Below are positions 15,396 through 24,567 of a stretch of 64,000 nt of DNA, in pieces. The notes under the pieces were generated by a model, which worked only from the letters and a program-made list of their open reading frames with translations, had not been told where the DNA came from and did no database searches. The stretch's first letter is position 1; each line of letters opens with the position of its first letter. The stretch is from NCBI RefSeq assembly GCF_000756375.1, contig NZ_JNFD01000026.1, positions 51,926-115,925 on the forward strand, read 5' to 3'. A program made the position numbers and the translations under genes. The DNA comes from Sphingopyxis sp. LC81 (GTDB lineage: Bacteria; Pseudomonadota; Alphaproteobacteria; Sphingomonadales; Sphingomonadaceae).

Positions 15396-17258
15396 TCAGC
15401 CGAGTCCGAAGGCGACGGCCGTCCAGTAAGTGATACCAGCAGCGGCATAGGCGAGCAGGAACAAATAGCCAACCATGAACATGGGCCATTTCCACCCATT
15501 GGTCTCGCGGCGGGTGATCGCGATCGTCGAAATGCACTGTGGGGCAAAGACGAACCAGGCGAGGAAGGCGAGCGCGGTAGCGAGGCTCCACTTGCCCTGA
15601 AGCCGTTCGCCCAGCGACTGCGCCATCGCCTCTTCGTCGTCGCCCGCGTCGATCGCATTGGCGGTCGCCATCGCCGACACCGCGACCTCGCGCGCCGCCA
15701 TCGCGGGGATCAGCGCGAGCGCGATATCGTGGTTGAAACCGATCGGCTTGACGACGACCTCGAGCCCGCTCGCGATGCGTCCGGCGACGCTATATTCGAC
15801 CTGGCTTTCGCCCTCGGGTGCCTGCGGAAAGGTCAAGAGCAGCCACAGAACGACGGTGGTCATCGCGATGATCGTGCCCGCGCGGCGCAGGAAGATCCAC
15901 GCGCGCTGCCACAGGCCGATCGCGATGTCGCGCAGCCGCGGCATCTGGTATCGCGGCATTTCCATCATGAAGCCGGCGCCCGTACCCTTCGCCACCGTGC
16001 GGCGCAGGACATAGGCGACGACGAGCGCGCCGACGATCCCCGAAAGATAGAGACCGAAGAGCACCAGCCCCTGTAATCCCACCGGCGATCCGCCGACATT
16101 GGTGTTCGGGATGAAGGCGGCGATGATCAGCGCATAGACGGGAAGCCGCGCCGAACAGGTCATCAGCGGGGCGATCAATATCGTCGTCAGCCGGTCCTTT
16201 TCGTCGGGGATCGCGCGCGTCGCCATGATGCCGGGGACCGCGCAGGCGAAGCTGGAGAGCAGCGGAATGAAGCCGCGCCCCGACAGGCCGACCTTGCCCA
16301 TCAGCCCGTCCATCAGGAAGGCGGCGCGCGTCATATAGCCCGACGCTTCGAGCAGCAGGATGAAGAGGAAGAGGATCAAAATCTGCGGCAGGAAGACGAC
16401 GACCGCGCCGACCCCCGCGAGCAGGCCTTCGACGACCAGCCCGCGCAGGAAATTGTCGGGGAAGGTCGCGACCACCCATTGCTGGACCACGCCGATCCCG
16501 CCTTCGAGGAAGTCCGCAGGTGCCTCGGCGGCGGCATAGACCGCCTGGAACATCACGAACATCAGCGCGAGCAGGATGATCATCCCGAGGGCCGGATGCA
16601 GTACGAGATTGTCGACGCGCTGCGTCCAGCGGCGCACGGGCGTTTCGCTGAGGATCGCGGCGCGTGCGATCGTCCGCGCGCGCTGGTGGAGCGATGCGTC
16701 ATTGGCTTTGGCGGGCACGGCGACCTCGCCCGCGCCGTGCGACCGGATCGCGTCGTCGACGGCGGCGAGCAGATCGGTCATCCCGCGCTTGCGCACCGCG
16801 ACGGTGGGGACGACCGGGACGCCCAGCTCCTTCGACAGGCGTTCGGCGTCGAGCGTCAACCCGTCGCGTGTCGCGAGATCGACCATGTTGAGCGCGACCA
16901 CGGTGGGCAGGTTCAGCGCGAGCAATTCGAGCGCGAAGCTGAGATGATTGTCGAGGTTCGCCGCGTCGAGCACGACGATCAGCGCGTCGGGACGCTTTTC
17001 GCCATCCTGCCGGCCGAGGATGACGTCGCGCGTCACCGCTTCGTCGAGGCTCGCGGGGGTCAGGCTGTAGGTACCGGGCAGGTCGATCAGCGAGATCGGG
17101 CGGCCATCGGCAAAGCTCGCGTGCCCCGCCTTTCGCTCGACGGTGACGCCGGGGTAGTTGGCGATCTTTTGCCGCGCGCCGGTCAGCGCGTTGAACAGGC
17201 TCGACTTGCCGGCGTTGGGATTGCCGACGAGCGCGATCGAGGGAATCGCGCCGGTCAT
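15396..17258 (-). CDS. feoB: Ferrous iron transporter B
   Basis: A 620-residue inner-membrane Fe2+ transporter. The N-terminal G domain has G1 GNPNAGKSS (12-20), G2 YPGVTVERK, G3 DLPGTYSL and G4 NMVD; after a short insert the membrane domain holds paired Gate motifs (CAVPGIMATRAI; LPVYALIIAAFIP; FAPQCISTIA) in about ten helices. The ATG at 17258 overlaps the feoA stop as ATGA, showing translational coupling. An upstream in-frame extension exists but would run through feoA, so I reject it. No Fur box was identified. Confidence 0.96.
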   Translation of the reverse strand: MTGAIPSIALVGNPNAGKSSLFNALTGARQKIANYPGVTVERKAGHASFADGRPISLIDLPGTYSLTPASLDEAVTRDVILGRQDGEKRPDALIVVLDAANLDNHLSFALELLALNLPTVVALNMVDLATRDGLTLDAERLSKELGVPVVPTVAVRKRGMTDLLAAVDDAIRSHGAGEVAVPAKANDASLHQRARTIARAAILSETPVRRWTQRVDNLVLHPALGMIILLALMFVMFQAVYAAAEAPADFLEGGIGVVQQWVVATFPDNFLRGLVVEGLLAGVGAVVVFLPQILILFLFILLLEASGYMTRAAFLMDGLMGKVGLSGRGFIPLLSSFACAVPGIMATRAIPDEKDRLTTILIAPLMTCSARLPVYALIIAAFIPNTNVGGSPVGLQGLVLFGLYLSGIVGALVVAYVLRRTVAKGTGAGFMMEMPRYQMPRLRDIAIGLWQRAWIFLRRAGTIIAMTTVVLWLLLTFPQAPEGESQVEYSVAGRIASGLEVVVKPIGFNHDIALALIPAMAAREVAVSAMATANAIDAGDDEEAMAQSLGERLQGKWSLATALAFLAWFVFAPQCISTIAITRRETNGWKWPMFMVGYLFLLAYAAAGITYWTAVAFGLG

Positions 17259-17515
17259 GCCGCGGACTCGACGGTGATCGCGGCGGCCTGCCGCGCGCGG
17301 ATGATCACTTTCATGCGCCCGACGGTCAGCGCGAGCGGATCGCGCGAGAAGATGCTGCCGCGGTGGAGCGGGGTGACTTCGCATCCTTCCATCAGGCCGA
17401 ATTCGCGCAGGCGGCGGCCTTCGTCTTCGGACATCGCGGTCCAATCGATGCGGGCGATCCGCACAGCGACGCCCAGCGGCGCCCGATCCAGCACATTTTC
17501 GAGCAAAGCAGTCAT
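17255..17515 (-). CDS. feoA: Ferrous iron transport protein A
   Basis: An 86-residue SH3-like cytoplasmic partner of FeoB. The segment DEGRRLREFGLMEGCEVTPL and the strand DPLALTVGRMKVIIR match the FeoA domain (family consensus RLxxLGLxxGxxV). It starts the feoAB operon and overlaps feoB by 4 nt. The 54-nt gap to the upstream COQ9-type gene (17516-17569) probably contains the promoter; no feoC is visible. Confidence 0.94.
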   Translation of the reverse strand: MTALLENVLDRAPLGVAVRIARIDWTAMSEDEGRRLREFGLMEGCEVTPLHRGSIFSRDPLALTVGRMKVIIRARQAAAITVESAA

Positions 17516-17569
17516 TTGCGAGCGATTATCAATAACAGTCGCGTCGCGCCAGTCCTTTATCGAAACGCG

Positions 17570-18235
17570 TCAGCGCCCCGGGTAGCGCAGCCGTCCGACG
17601 AAGCGCGCGAGGCTTGGCCGTTCGATGCTGCGCGCGGCGCGGCGGTGCTTCCAGCTTTCGAAGCGCATCACCTGATCGATCCGCCGCGCGAGGAAAGCGC
17701 GCGTATCGGTCAGATTCTCGCTCTCGTCGTTTAGGAACACCGCCATCGTCGAACCATAGACCGCGCCGAGGATCGCGCGCTTGCTGTAATGATTATAGTC
17801 GGTCGCGGTGTCGCCCGCGAGGCGCCACATATGGTCGGCGGCGCGCCAGCCTAGCTTGGCGGCGTGCGGTGCATTGGTCGGCAGCGCGAGCAACGCGAGC
17901 GCGCGGCGCAGCGATTCGCGATGCGGCGCGAGCAGATCGATCCGCGTCTCGACGAGGGTGGTGATGCGCTCGCGAATCTTGAGTGTCGCGAGTTTCTCGG
18001 CGGGCCAGCGCGTTTCCATCACCGCGTCGATATCGGCGAACCAGGCGTCGACCATGTCGCGGCCGCCGCCGGGAAAGGCGAGGCGTGCAACGTCCGCGTC
18101 GACCCCGACCCGCGCCGCCGCATCGGCGAGCGCGGCGTCGCCAAAGCCGTCGAACGCCGCCGACGCCGCGATCAGCGGCGCCAGCGCGGCGCGAATCTCG
18201 TCGAGGGTCGGGTCGGCGGGAAGGATCGAAGCCAT
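17570..18235 (-). CDS. COQ9-family ubiquinone-biosynthesis protein
   Basis: COQ9 binds lipid and presents the hydroxylase substrate of COQ7 in ubiquinone synthesis; bacterial members are mostly alphaproteobacterial. The 221-residue product has the TetR-like three-helix N-terminus (DAALADAAARVGVDADVARLAFPGG) and the conserved core HRESLRRALALLALPTN followed by AADHMWRLAGDTATDYNHYSKRA, in which the DYNHYSKR stretch is diagnostic. It starts at ATG 18235, 5 nt after the stop of the DMT transporter gene, so the two are likely co-transcribed. No other ubiquinone gene lies in the window. Confidence 0.92.
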   Translation of the reverse strand: MASILPADPTLDEIRAALAPLIAASAAFDGFGDAALADAAARVGVDADVARLAFPGGGRDMVDAWFADIDAVMETRWPAEKLATLKIRERITTLVETRIDLLAPHRESLRRALALLALPTNAPHAAKLGWRAADHMWRLAGDTATDYNHYSKRAILGAVYGSTMAVFLNDESENLTDTRAFLARRIDQVMRFESWKHRRAARSIERPSLARFVGRLRYPGR

Positions 18236-18240
18236 GGACT

Positions 18241-19161
18241 TCAGATAGGCTTCGCCGCGCGGTTCGGCAACCGGATCAGCACGAGCGCCGCGCCGACCAT
18301 CATCCCGCCGAAAATATCGATCGCCGACAGCGTCTCGCCGAACCCGATCCAGCCGGTGAGCGCGGCGAAGGCGGGCTGGATCAGCAGCGTCAGCCCGATC
18401 ACCAGCGGCGAGAAACGCGGCAGCGACCAGATCATCAGCCCCTGCCCGATCACCTGGCTGACCAAGGCGAGCAGGATCAGCGGCGTCCAGTTTTGCGGCA
18501 TCACCGTTTCGCCGAGCGCGAGCGCGCTGCCGAGCAGGATCGGGACGCAGACCGCCGACGCGATCGCGAGCGCGGTCCATGGCGCGAGCGTATCGCGCAC
18601 GCGCTGCATCAGGATGACATAGACCGTATAGAGCACCCCCGCGAGCAGGCTGAGCAGGTCGCCGGCGAGATAGTCGGGCGACAGCTCGTAACTTTGCCCC
18701 ATCAAGAGCGCCGATCCGGCGAAGGCGAGCAGGATCGCCGCCGCCTGCCAGCCGCGCGGCATTTCGCGGGTCAGGAAGATCGTCCAGAGGACGAGCAACA
18801 GGCTGGCGCAATTGCCGAACAGCGTCGCGTTGGCGACTTTCGTCTGCAGGATGCCGAGGTGCCATGCGGCGAGGTCGAGCGCGAAGAAGATGCCCGCCGC
18901 CGCGGCGATCAGCAGCGCGGGGCGCGGCGGCATCCGGCCGCCCGTCTCGCGCCATGCGAAGAGCAGCAGCAGCGGCAGCGCGAGCGTCATCCGCCAGAAG
19001 GCCGAGGCGGTGGGCCCCACGCCGTCGGCTTCGGCCATCCGCACGAGCATCGCGCCGAGCGACAGGGCGATATTGCCGCCGAGCAGCGCGGCGAACGCCC
19101 AGCGGCCGACCGCGGTGCCGGCGCCGGGCGCCGCGTCGATACTGTCCATCTTCGCTGTCAT
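18241..19161 (-). CDS. EamA/DMT-superfamily transporter
   Basis: A 306-residue inner-membrane permease with about ten transmembrane helices arranged as two EamA repeats. Hallmarks are the ASAFWRMTLALPLLLLFAW segment in the first repeat, and the WTALAIASAVCVPILLGSAL and SLPRFSPLVIGLTLLIQPAFA segments in the second. DMT permeases export amino acids, purines or drugs; the substrate is not predictable. It is the first gene of a two-gene unit with the COQ9-type gene and diverges from the OYE gene across 113 nt. Confidence 0.9.
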   Translation of the reverse strand: MTAKMDSIDAAPGAGTAVGRWAFAALLGGNIALSLGAMLVRMAEADGVGPTASAFWRMTLALPLLLLFAWRETGGRMPPRPALLIAAAAGIFFALDLAAWHLGILQTKVANATLFGNCASLLLVLWTIFLTREMPRGWQAAAILLAFAGSALLMGQSYELSPDYLAGDLLSLLAGVLYTVYVILMQRVRDTLAPWTALAIASAVCVPILLGSALALGETVMPQNWTPLILLALVSQVIGQGLMIWSLPRFSPLVIGLTLLIQPAFAALTGWIGFGETLSAIDIFGGMMVGAALVLIRLPNRAAKPI

Positions 19162-19274
19162 TTAGATTTTCTTTTGCTACGTACCATTGTGCCGACGCCG
19201 CGGCGTCCATAGCTTCGCGGGCCATAGCGGCGACCAGTGGGGTCGCCCATGAAAAAGTGCGACGTGGAGGAAAG

Positions 19275-20360
19275 ATGACTCTATCCCTGTTCGATCCGAT
19301 CAAATTGGGCGCCATCGAAGCGCCGAACCGCATCATCATGGCGCCGCTGACGCGCGGCCGCGCCGGGCCGGGTTTCGTGCCGAACGAACTTGCGCGCGAC
19401 TATTATCGTCAGCGCGCGTCGGCGGGGCTGATTATTTCCGAAGCCACCGGCATTTCGCAGGAAGGCCTCGGCTGGCCGAGCGCGCCGGGCCTCTGGACCG
19501 ATGCGCAGGTCGAAGGCTGGAAGCCGGTGACCGACGCCGTTCACGACGCCGGTGGGCGCATCGTCGCGCAGCTCTGGCACATGGGCCGCGTCGTGCATTC
19601 GGTGTTCAACGACGGCAAGCCGCCCGTTTCGGCATCGGCGACGCAGGCGCCGGGCAAGGCGCACACCCCGGTCGGCCGGATGGAATATGAAGTCGCGCGC
19701 CCGCTCGAGCTCGCGGAAATCCCGCGCGTGATCGCCGATTATGTGAAGGCGGCCGAAAATGCGAAGCGCGCCGGCTTCGACGGCGTCCAGCTCCATGGCG
19801 CGAACGGCTATCTGATCGACCAGTTCCTGCGCGACGGCAGCAACCTGCGCGACGATGATTATGGCGGCTCGATCGAGAATCGCATTCGCCTGCTCCGCGA
19901 AGTCACCGAAGCGCTGATCGGCGTGTGGGGTGCCGACCGCGTATCGGTGCGCCTGTCGCCCAATGGCGACACGCAGGGCGTCGACGACAGCGCCCCCGAA
20001 CGGCTGTTCCCGATCGCCGCGGCGGCGCTCGACGCACTCGGCATCGCTTTCCTCGAGCTTCGCGAACCCGGCCCCGACGGCACCTTCGGCCGCACCGATG
20101 TTCCGAAGCAGTCGCCGTCGATCCGCGCCGCGTTCAAGGGGCCACTGATCCTCAACAGCGATTATGACGTCGCGCTCGCCGAGGCGGCGCTGGTGAGCGG
20201 AACCGCCGATGCGATCGCGTTCGGCCGCCCCTTCATCGGCAACCCCGACCTGGTCGAGCGCATCCGGAACGGCGCCGAATGGGCCGCCGACAATCCGCAG
20301 ACCTGGTATTCGCCGGGGCCGGTCGGCTACACCGACTATCCTGCGCTGCAAACGGCGTAA
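19275..20360 (+). CDS. Old yellow enzyme-type alkene reductase
   Basis: A 361-residue FMN TIM-barrel reductase of the NemA/OYE group, reducing activated C=C bonds or nitro groups with NAD(P)H. Visible FMN and substrate residues include APLTRGRA, the EATGISQEGLG strand, QLWHMGRV (His in the active site), QLHGANGYLIDQFLRDGSN (His and Asn of the active site lie in this stretch), RVSVRLSP and FGRPFIGNPDLV. Physiological substrate unknown. GGAGG ends 4 nt before ATG 19275. Confidence 0.93.
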   Translation: MTLSLFDPIKLGAIEAPNRIIMAPLTRGRAGPGFVPNELARDYYRQRASAGLIISEATGISQEGLGWPSAPGLWTDAQVEGWKPVTDAVHDAGGRIVAQLWHMGRVVHSVFNDGKPPVSASATQAPGKAHTPVGRMEYEVARPLELAEIPRVIADYVKAAENAKRAGFDGVQLHGANGYLIDQFLRDGSNLRDDDYGGSIENRIRLLREVTEALIGVWGADRVSVRLSPNGDTQGVDDSAPERLFPIAAAALDALGIAFLELREPGPDGTFGRTDVPKQSPSIRAAFKGPLILNSDYDVALAEAALVSGTADAIAFGRPFIGNPDLVERIRNGAEWAADNPQTWYSPGPVGYTDYPALQTA

Positions 20361-20372
20361 GATGTCCATGGT

Positions 20373-20395
20373 CCGGGCGGCTCTGTGCCGTCCGG
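20373..20395. terminator. Bidirectional hairpin between convergent genes
   Basis: CCGGGCGG-CTCTGTG-CCGTCCGG forms an 8-bp stem (one G-U) in the 36-nt gap between the OYE stop and the stop of the convergent hypothetical gene. The plus strand is followed by ATCATCCCTTTT, a poor U-tract, so termination is plausible but not strong. Confidence 0.45.
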
Positions 20396-20396
20396 A

Positions 20397-21023
20397 TCAT
20401 CCCTTTTGGGCAATCGCCTTGTCGATGATCCCGGCGCCGATCGGCCCGAGAAAATTGCCGCCGAAGCGGAACAGTATGAACGCGCCGACGAAGAGCAGCA
20501 ACGGCTCGACAAAAAAGGCGATGATAGCGGCGATGACGAGCCCGAAGACCAAGGCCATGAAGCCGCCAGTCAATTCGGTCTGACCCTTTGGTCCCAGCTC
20601 GATCGTGCGCGGTCCCTTTGCATCCCACCATTTGCCGGTGACGATCGTCTTTCGGCCTCCCGTTTGCGATTGGGGCTGCTGTCGCTGAGGGATGCGGGCG
20701 GGTTGCGGCGGAGCTGTCGCCTTTGCCTGCTGGCTCCACGGCTGCTTCCGGTTCATTTCGGCGACGGCCGCCGCCATCCGATCGTTCGGCGGGCGCGGCG
20801 GATTGCGCTGCGGCGGCGGAGCGGCTTCGACGATGGCCGCGGCGGGTTCGGCGGGTGCCTGACGTGCCGTCGGCCGGATCGGCTCGACCCCCATCTTGCG
20901 GTCGTGAAGATCCATGCGCTCGGCCGCGCTCAGCGGGGTCCGTCCGGTTTCCTTGTCGATCACCACCAGCCGCCCGCCGCGTTCGACGACGGAAAAACGG
21001 CTGGGAGGCGGGCGATCAACCAA
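20397..21023 (-). CDS. Hypothetical protein with Pro/Gln-rich linker and C-terminal membrane segments
   Basis: I do not recognise a family. The 208-residue product has a short N-terminal part ([22 protein letters not shown]), a long disordered Pro/Ala/Gln-rich linker (about 50-125), a conserved-looking [20 protein letters not shown] strand pair, and two hydrophobic segments at the C-terminus ([29 protein letters not shown]), ending in a Gly-rich tail. Its start codon overlaps the 3' end of ribH by 8 nt, so it is the third gene of the ribB-ribH transcript, although a link to riboflavin is not implied. Confidence 0.7.
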   Translation of the reverse strand: MVDRPPPSRFSVVERGGRLVVIDKETGRTPLSAAERMDLHDRKMGVEPIRPTARQAPAEPAAAIVEAAPPPQRNPPRPPNDRMAAAVAEMNRKQPWSQQAKATAPPQPARIPQRQQPQSQTGGRKTIVTGKWWDAKGPRTIELGPKGQTELTGGFMALVFGLVIAAIIAFFVEPLLLFVGAFILFRFGGNFLGPIGAGIIDKAIAQKG

Positions 21024-21441
21024 TACCGAATTGTTCCTTCAGCGCGAGCATGGCGAGCGCGGCCTTCGCCGCTTCGCCGCCCTTATCCTTGCGCGTCTTG
21101 TCGGCGCGCGCAAGCGCCTGTTCCTCGTTCTCGACGGTGAGGATGCCGTTGCCGATCGCAAGGCCATCGAGCGTCAACGCCATGATGCCGCGCGCGCTTT
21201 CGTTCGACACGACCTCGAAATGATAGGTCTCGCCGCGGATCACGACGCCGAGCGCGACATAGGCGTCGTAGCGCCCGCTGTCGGCGGCGAGCGAGATCGC
21301 CGCGGGCACTTCGAGCGCGCCGGGGACGGTCACCGTGTCATGGCTATGCCCCGCCGCGTCGAGCGCGCTGCGCACGCCGTCGAGCAGCATGTCGTTGAGG
21401 TGAGAATAAAAGCGGGCTTCGACGATCAGGACATGGGCCAT
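21016..21441 (-). CDS. ribH: 6,7-dimethyl-8-ribityllumazine synthase
   Basis: Condenses the pyrimidine from RibD with the four-carbon unit from RibB to make the direct precursor of riboflavin, as an icosahedral or decameric assembly. The 141-residue sequence shows VPGALEVP (substrate loop), [16 protein letters not shown] (active-site His lies in this segment) and [19 protein letters not shown]. The start ATG 21441 shares one base with the ribB stop (TAATG), so expression is coupled. It lies upstream of and overlaps a hypothetical membrane protein gene by 8 nt. Confidence 0.96.
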   Translation of the reverse strand: MAHVLIVEARFYSHLNDMLLDGVRSALDAAGHSHDTVTVPGALEVPAAISLAADSGRYDAYVALGVVIRGETYHFEVVSNESARGIMALTLDGLAIGNGILTVENEEQALARADKTRKDKGGEAAKAALAMLALKEQFGIG

Positions 21442-22727
21442 TATGCGGCTTCTCCGGGAATGGGGCGTTCGCCGACGACCGACAGGCCATAGCCTTCGAG
21501 CCCGACGATATTGCTGTGGGTGGGGGTGAGCAGTTCCATCGCATGGACGCCGAGGTCGGCGAGGATCTGCGCGCCGATTCCGTAAGTGCGAAGGTCCATG
21601 CCGCCGGTCGGCGCCGGGAGGGCATCGGCTTCGGCCGATCCGGGCAGCGGGCGCATCAGCATCACGATGACGCCTGCGCCGGCTTCGCCGATCGCGTCCA
21701 TCGAACGCTGCAGGCGGCGCTTTTTCGGTCCGGGACGGCCCATGATGTCGTCGAAGATCGACACGGGATGCATACGCACCAGCGTCACGCCTTCGGGATC
21801 GATCGCGCCCTTCTGGAGCACGAGATTGACCGTGCCGTCGATCTTGTTGCGATAGGATTTGAGGCGCCAGTCGCCGCCATAATCCGATTCGAACGGATCG
21901 TCGGACACGCATTCGACCAGCCGGTCGTTGCGGTGGCGATAGGCGATCAGGTCGGCGATCGTGCCGATCTTGAGCCCATGGCGGCGCGCAAAGGGGATGA
22001 GGTCGTCGAGCCGCGCCATCGTCCCGTCGTCGTTCATGATTTCGCAGATCACGCCCGAGGGGTTGAGCCCCGCCAGCCGGCTGATGTCGACCGCCGCCTC
22101 GGTGTGGCCGGCGCGGACGAGGACGCCGCCGTCGCGCGCGATCAGGGGGAAGATATGACCGGGGGTGACGATGTCGTCGCGGGTCTTGCCGGCGTCGATC
22201 GCGACGGAAACGGTGCGCGCACGGTCGCCCGCCGAAATGCCGGTGGTGACGCCCTCGCGCGCCTCGATCGAGGTGGTGAAGGCGGTTTCGTGCCGCGTAC
22301 CGTTGTTGCGGCTCATCAGTTCGAGCCCGAGCTGGTCGACACGCTCGCGGGTCAGCGTCAGGCAAACGAGACCGCGGCCGTGGGTGACCATGAAGTTGAT
22401 CGCATCGGGGGTCGCCATCTGCGCCGGGATGACCAGGTCGCCCTCATTTTCGCGGTCCTCGTCGTCGACGAGGATGAACATGCGGCCGTTGCGCGCCTCG
22501 GCGATGATTTCCTCTGGCGTGGCCATCGGCGACAGGTCGCTGCCGTTCGCGAGCCAGTTTTCGAGCTTGCGCAACGTTTCGGCGGTGGGGTTCCAGCCGG
22601 GCGAATCGAGGTCGCGCAGGCTGTTGGCGTGAAGACCCGCGGCACGGGCGAGACCCGAACGGGACATGGTCCCGTCGTCGACGATGGCGCGGATGCGATC
22701 GATGAGCTGTGTAGACATGATCACCAT
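21441..22727 (-). CDS. ribB: DHBP synthase RibB with N-terminal HTH and degenerate GCHII-like C-terminus
   Basis: The central domain (about residues 70-275) makes 3,4-dihydroxy-2-butanone 4-phosphate from ribulose 5-phosphate: it shows [33 protein letters not shown] and [18 protein letters not shown]. The C-terminal part (about 280-428) aligns in outline with GTP cyclohydrolase II ([24 protein letters not shown]), but the zinc cysteines (CxxGDxxxSxxCxC) are missing, so it should not be an active RibA. Unusually, residues 22-58 ([20 protein letters not shown], then [14 protein letters not shown]) look like a lambda-repressor-type HTH. Length is 428. ATG 22727 or ATG 22718 may be the start; neither has a strong Shine-Dalgarno. 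It leads the ribB-ribH unit. Confidence 0.9.
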   Translation of the reverse strand: MVIMSTQLIDRIRAIVDDGTMSRSGLARAAGLHANSLRDLDSPGWNPTAETLRKLENWLANGSDLSPMATPEEIIAEARNGRMFILVDDEDRENEGDLVIPAQMATPDAINFMVTHGRGLVCLTLTRERVDQLGLELMSRNNGTRHETAFTTSIEAREGVTTGISAGDRARTVSVAIDAGKTRDDIVTPGHIFPLIARDGGVLVRAGHTEAAVDISRLAGLNPSGVICEIMNDDGTMARLDDLIPFARRHGLKIGTIADLIAYRHRNDRLVECVSDDPFESDYGGDWRLKSYRNKIDGTVNLVLQKGAIDPEGVTLVRMHPVSIFDDIMGRPGPKKRRLQRSMDAIGEAGAGVIVMLMRPLPGSAEADALPAPTGGMDLRTYGIGAQILADLGVHAMELLTPTHSNIVGLEGYGLSVVGERPIPGEAA

Positions 22728-22730
22728 GTC

Positions 22731-22754
22731 TCACATCACAATGTGACTGTCAAT
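22731..22754 (-). promoter_or_regulatory. ribB promoter/operator candidate: TTGACA box plus TCACA repeats
   Basis: On the minus strand an exact TTGACA (-35-like, 22749-22754) is followed directly by an inverted repeat whose plus-strand form is TCACA-AA-TGTGA (22736-22747), with a further TCACA copy at 22731-22735. The repeat lies only a few bases from the ribB start, so a protein bound there would block transcription or initiation. No clear -10 box is visible. Regulation by the HTH of RibB itself is only a hypothesis. Confidence 0.4.
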
Positions 22755-22775
22755 CCAGATATCACATCGCGCTGA

Positions 22776-23396
22776 TCAATTGGGCCCGAACTTCGGGCCG
22801 AGGTCACGGACCGGGCCGTCGGGCTTGGCGTCGAGCAGCGCGACAATCTGGCCGGTGCGGTCGTCGCGTTTGGCATAGGCGCGCGCCGACATGCCGGCGA
22901 CATGATCGGCCTTGTCGGGGTTGGCGCCGCGCTTGATGAGCAGGCGGACCATGCCGACATTCTTCGACTGCACCGCCAGGATCAGTGCGGTTTCGCCGCG
23001 CCGGTTGGCCTGGTCGACGGGCGCCTTTTCCTTGAGCAACTCTTCGGCGCCGTCGGTGAAATTGATCAGCGCGGCGTGCATCAGCGGGGTTACGCCCTGG
23101 CGATCGCCGATCGACGGATCGGCGTCCTTGGCGAGCAGGAAGCGCAGCCAGCTGATGTCGCGGCGCTTGGTGACGATGATCAGCGCGGTTTGGCCGGTGT
23201 CGGGATTGCGCGTGTTGATGAACGACGGATCGTCCTTCAGCGCCTCGGTCGCCTTCGTCCCGTCGCGGTTTTCGACCGCCTGCAAAAAGGCATAGCCGCC
23301 GCGGAACTGCGCCTGCGCGGGGCTGAGCAACAGGCCTGTCGCGGCGACCAGCACGGCGAGGAAAGCGGCAAGGCGGAATTCCGCACGGCGAAACAT
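22776..23396 (-). CDS. Exported ankyrin-repeat protein
   Basis: A 206-residue protein with a signal peptide (FRLAAFLAVLVAATGLLLSPAQAQ) followed by about four ankyrin repeats, clearest in DPDTGQTALIIVTKRRDISW-like units, QGVTPLMHAALINFTDGAEELL and RGETALILAVQSKNVGMVRLLIKRGANPDKAD. Ankyrin repeats bind protein partners; the periplasmic partner is unknown. I chose ATG 23396 because it starts directly at the signal peptide, whereas the in-frame start at 23417 adds seven non-signal-like residues. It lies 48 nt from ribB and diverges from the SCO gene. Confidence 0.85.
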   Translation of the reverse strand: MFRRAEFRLAAFLAVLVAATGLLLSPAQAQFRGGYAFLQAVENRDGTKATEALKDDPSFINTRNPDTGQTALIIVTKRRDISWLRFLLAKDADPSIGDRQGVTPLMHAALINFTDGAEELLKEKAPVDQANRRGETALILAVQSKNVGMVRLLIKRGANPDKADHVAGMSARAYAKRDDRTGQIVALLDAKPDGPVRDLGPKFGPN

Positions 23397-23482
23397 GATC
23401 GGCGACCCCTGGGGCAATTTGTCCGCCGCTGGCGCGACGACAAAGGTTGATTTTCCGAGGCTAGCCGATCAAGGCTGGCCAG

Positions 23483-24127
23483 ATGATGAATATCGCAAAT
23501 ATGGGACAAAGGTTCGTCCGCGCAAGCCTGATGATCGCTTTCGGTGCCGCGCTCGCGGGTTGCGGCGGCGGCGGCGATGCGCCGCCCGCGAAGCCGCCGC
23601 TCGAAGGTGCGCGCATCGGCGGCGCCTTCACGCTCACCGACCAGGATGGCAAGACCGTCCGCGACAGCGATTTCGCGGGTAAATATCGCCTGATCTATTT
23701 CGGCTACAGCTTCTGCCCCGACATCTGCCCGGTCGACCTGCAAAAGCTGATGCGCGGCCTGTCGCAGTTTGAAAAGGCCGACGCCGCGCGCGGCGCGAAG
23801 GTCGCCCCGCTGTTCATCACCGTCGATCCGGCGCGCGATACACCCGCGGCATTAAAGCCCTTCGTCGCGCGCTATCATCCGCGCCTGCTCGGCCTCACCG
23901 GCACCCCCGAACAGATCGCCGCGGTCGCGAAAGCCTATGTCGTGACGTACAACAAGGTCGAGGGTTCGGCGCCCGACCGCTATCTGATGGCGCACAGCCA
24001 GCTTGCTTTCCTGATGGATCCCGCGGGCAAGCCGGTCGCACTCTTGCCGCTCGACGATCCATCGTCCGACGTCGACGAGGGCGCGCCCGACAAAGTCGCG
24101 GCCGAGCTGGCGAAGTGGGTCAAGTAA
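23483..24127 (+). CDS. SCO1/SenC-type copper-chaperone lipoprotein
   Basis: SCO proteins deliver copper to the CuA site of cytochrome oxidase or act as thiol-disulfide reductases. The 214-residue product has a lipobox AALAGC (Cys27), then a thioredoxin-like fold with the copper motif FCPDICP (Cys78 and Cys82) and the third ligand His171 in MAHSQLAFLMD. All three ligands are present. No cytochrome oxidase genes lie in the window. Its stop TAA shares one base with the start of the next gene. Confidence 0.93.
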   Translation: MMNIANMGQRFVRASLMIAFGAALAGCGGGGDAPPAKPPLEGARIGGAFTLTDQDGKTVRDSDFAGKYRLIYFGYSFCPDICPVDLQKLMRGLSQFEKADAARGAKVAPLFITVDPARDTPAALKPFVARYHPRLLGLTGTPEQIAAVAKAYVVTYNKVEGSAPDRYLMAHSQLAFLMDPAGKPVALLPLDDPSSDVDEGAPDKVAAELAKWVK

Positions 24128-24567
24128 TGGCCCGCGAGGCGCAACCCTTCTGGGAAGCGCCGCTTGCCACTCTCGACGCGGGGCAATGGGAAGCGCTGTG
24201 CGACGGGTGCGGCAAATGCTGCCTCCACAAGCTGGAAGATGAGGATACGGGCCGCATCTATCCGACCAATGTCGCGTGCCGCCTGCTCGACCTCAAAACC
24301 GCGCGCTGCGGCGATTACAAGCATCGCCGCCGCCATGTTCCCGACTGCCTGACGCTGACCAAGGGCAAGGTCGCCGACATCGAATGGCTGCCGCAGACCT
24401 GCGCCTATCGCCTGCGCGCCGAGGGCGAGCCGCTGCCCGACTGGCATTATCTCGTCTGCGGCGACCGCGATGCGGTGCACCGCGCGGGCGAGTCGATCGT
24501 CGGCTGGACGGTCGGTGAGGACATGGCCGGACCCCTTGAGAATCACCTTGTCGAACGCGTCGTCTGA
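24127..24567 (+). CDS. YcgN/UPF0260-family cysteine-cluster protein
   Basis: A 146-residue cytoplasmic protein with a conserved Cys cluster: CDGCGKCC (25-32), then ACRLLD, RCGDYKHR, PDCLTLT and QTCAYRL, the pattern of UPF0260, a family thought to bind a metal or Fe-S centre; no activity is established. Start ATG 24127 overlaps the SCO stop by one base (TAATG). The next gene starts inside its 3' end. The run SCO, YcgN, M48-like protease is therefore a likely operon. Confidence 0.9.
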   Translation: MAREAQPFWEAPLATLDAGQWEALCDGCGKCCLHKLEDEDTGRIYPTNVACRLLDLKTARCGDYKHRRRHVPDCLTLTKGKVADIEWLPQTCAYRLRAEGEPLPDWHYLVCGDRDAVHRAGESIVGWTVGEDMAGPLENHLVERVV

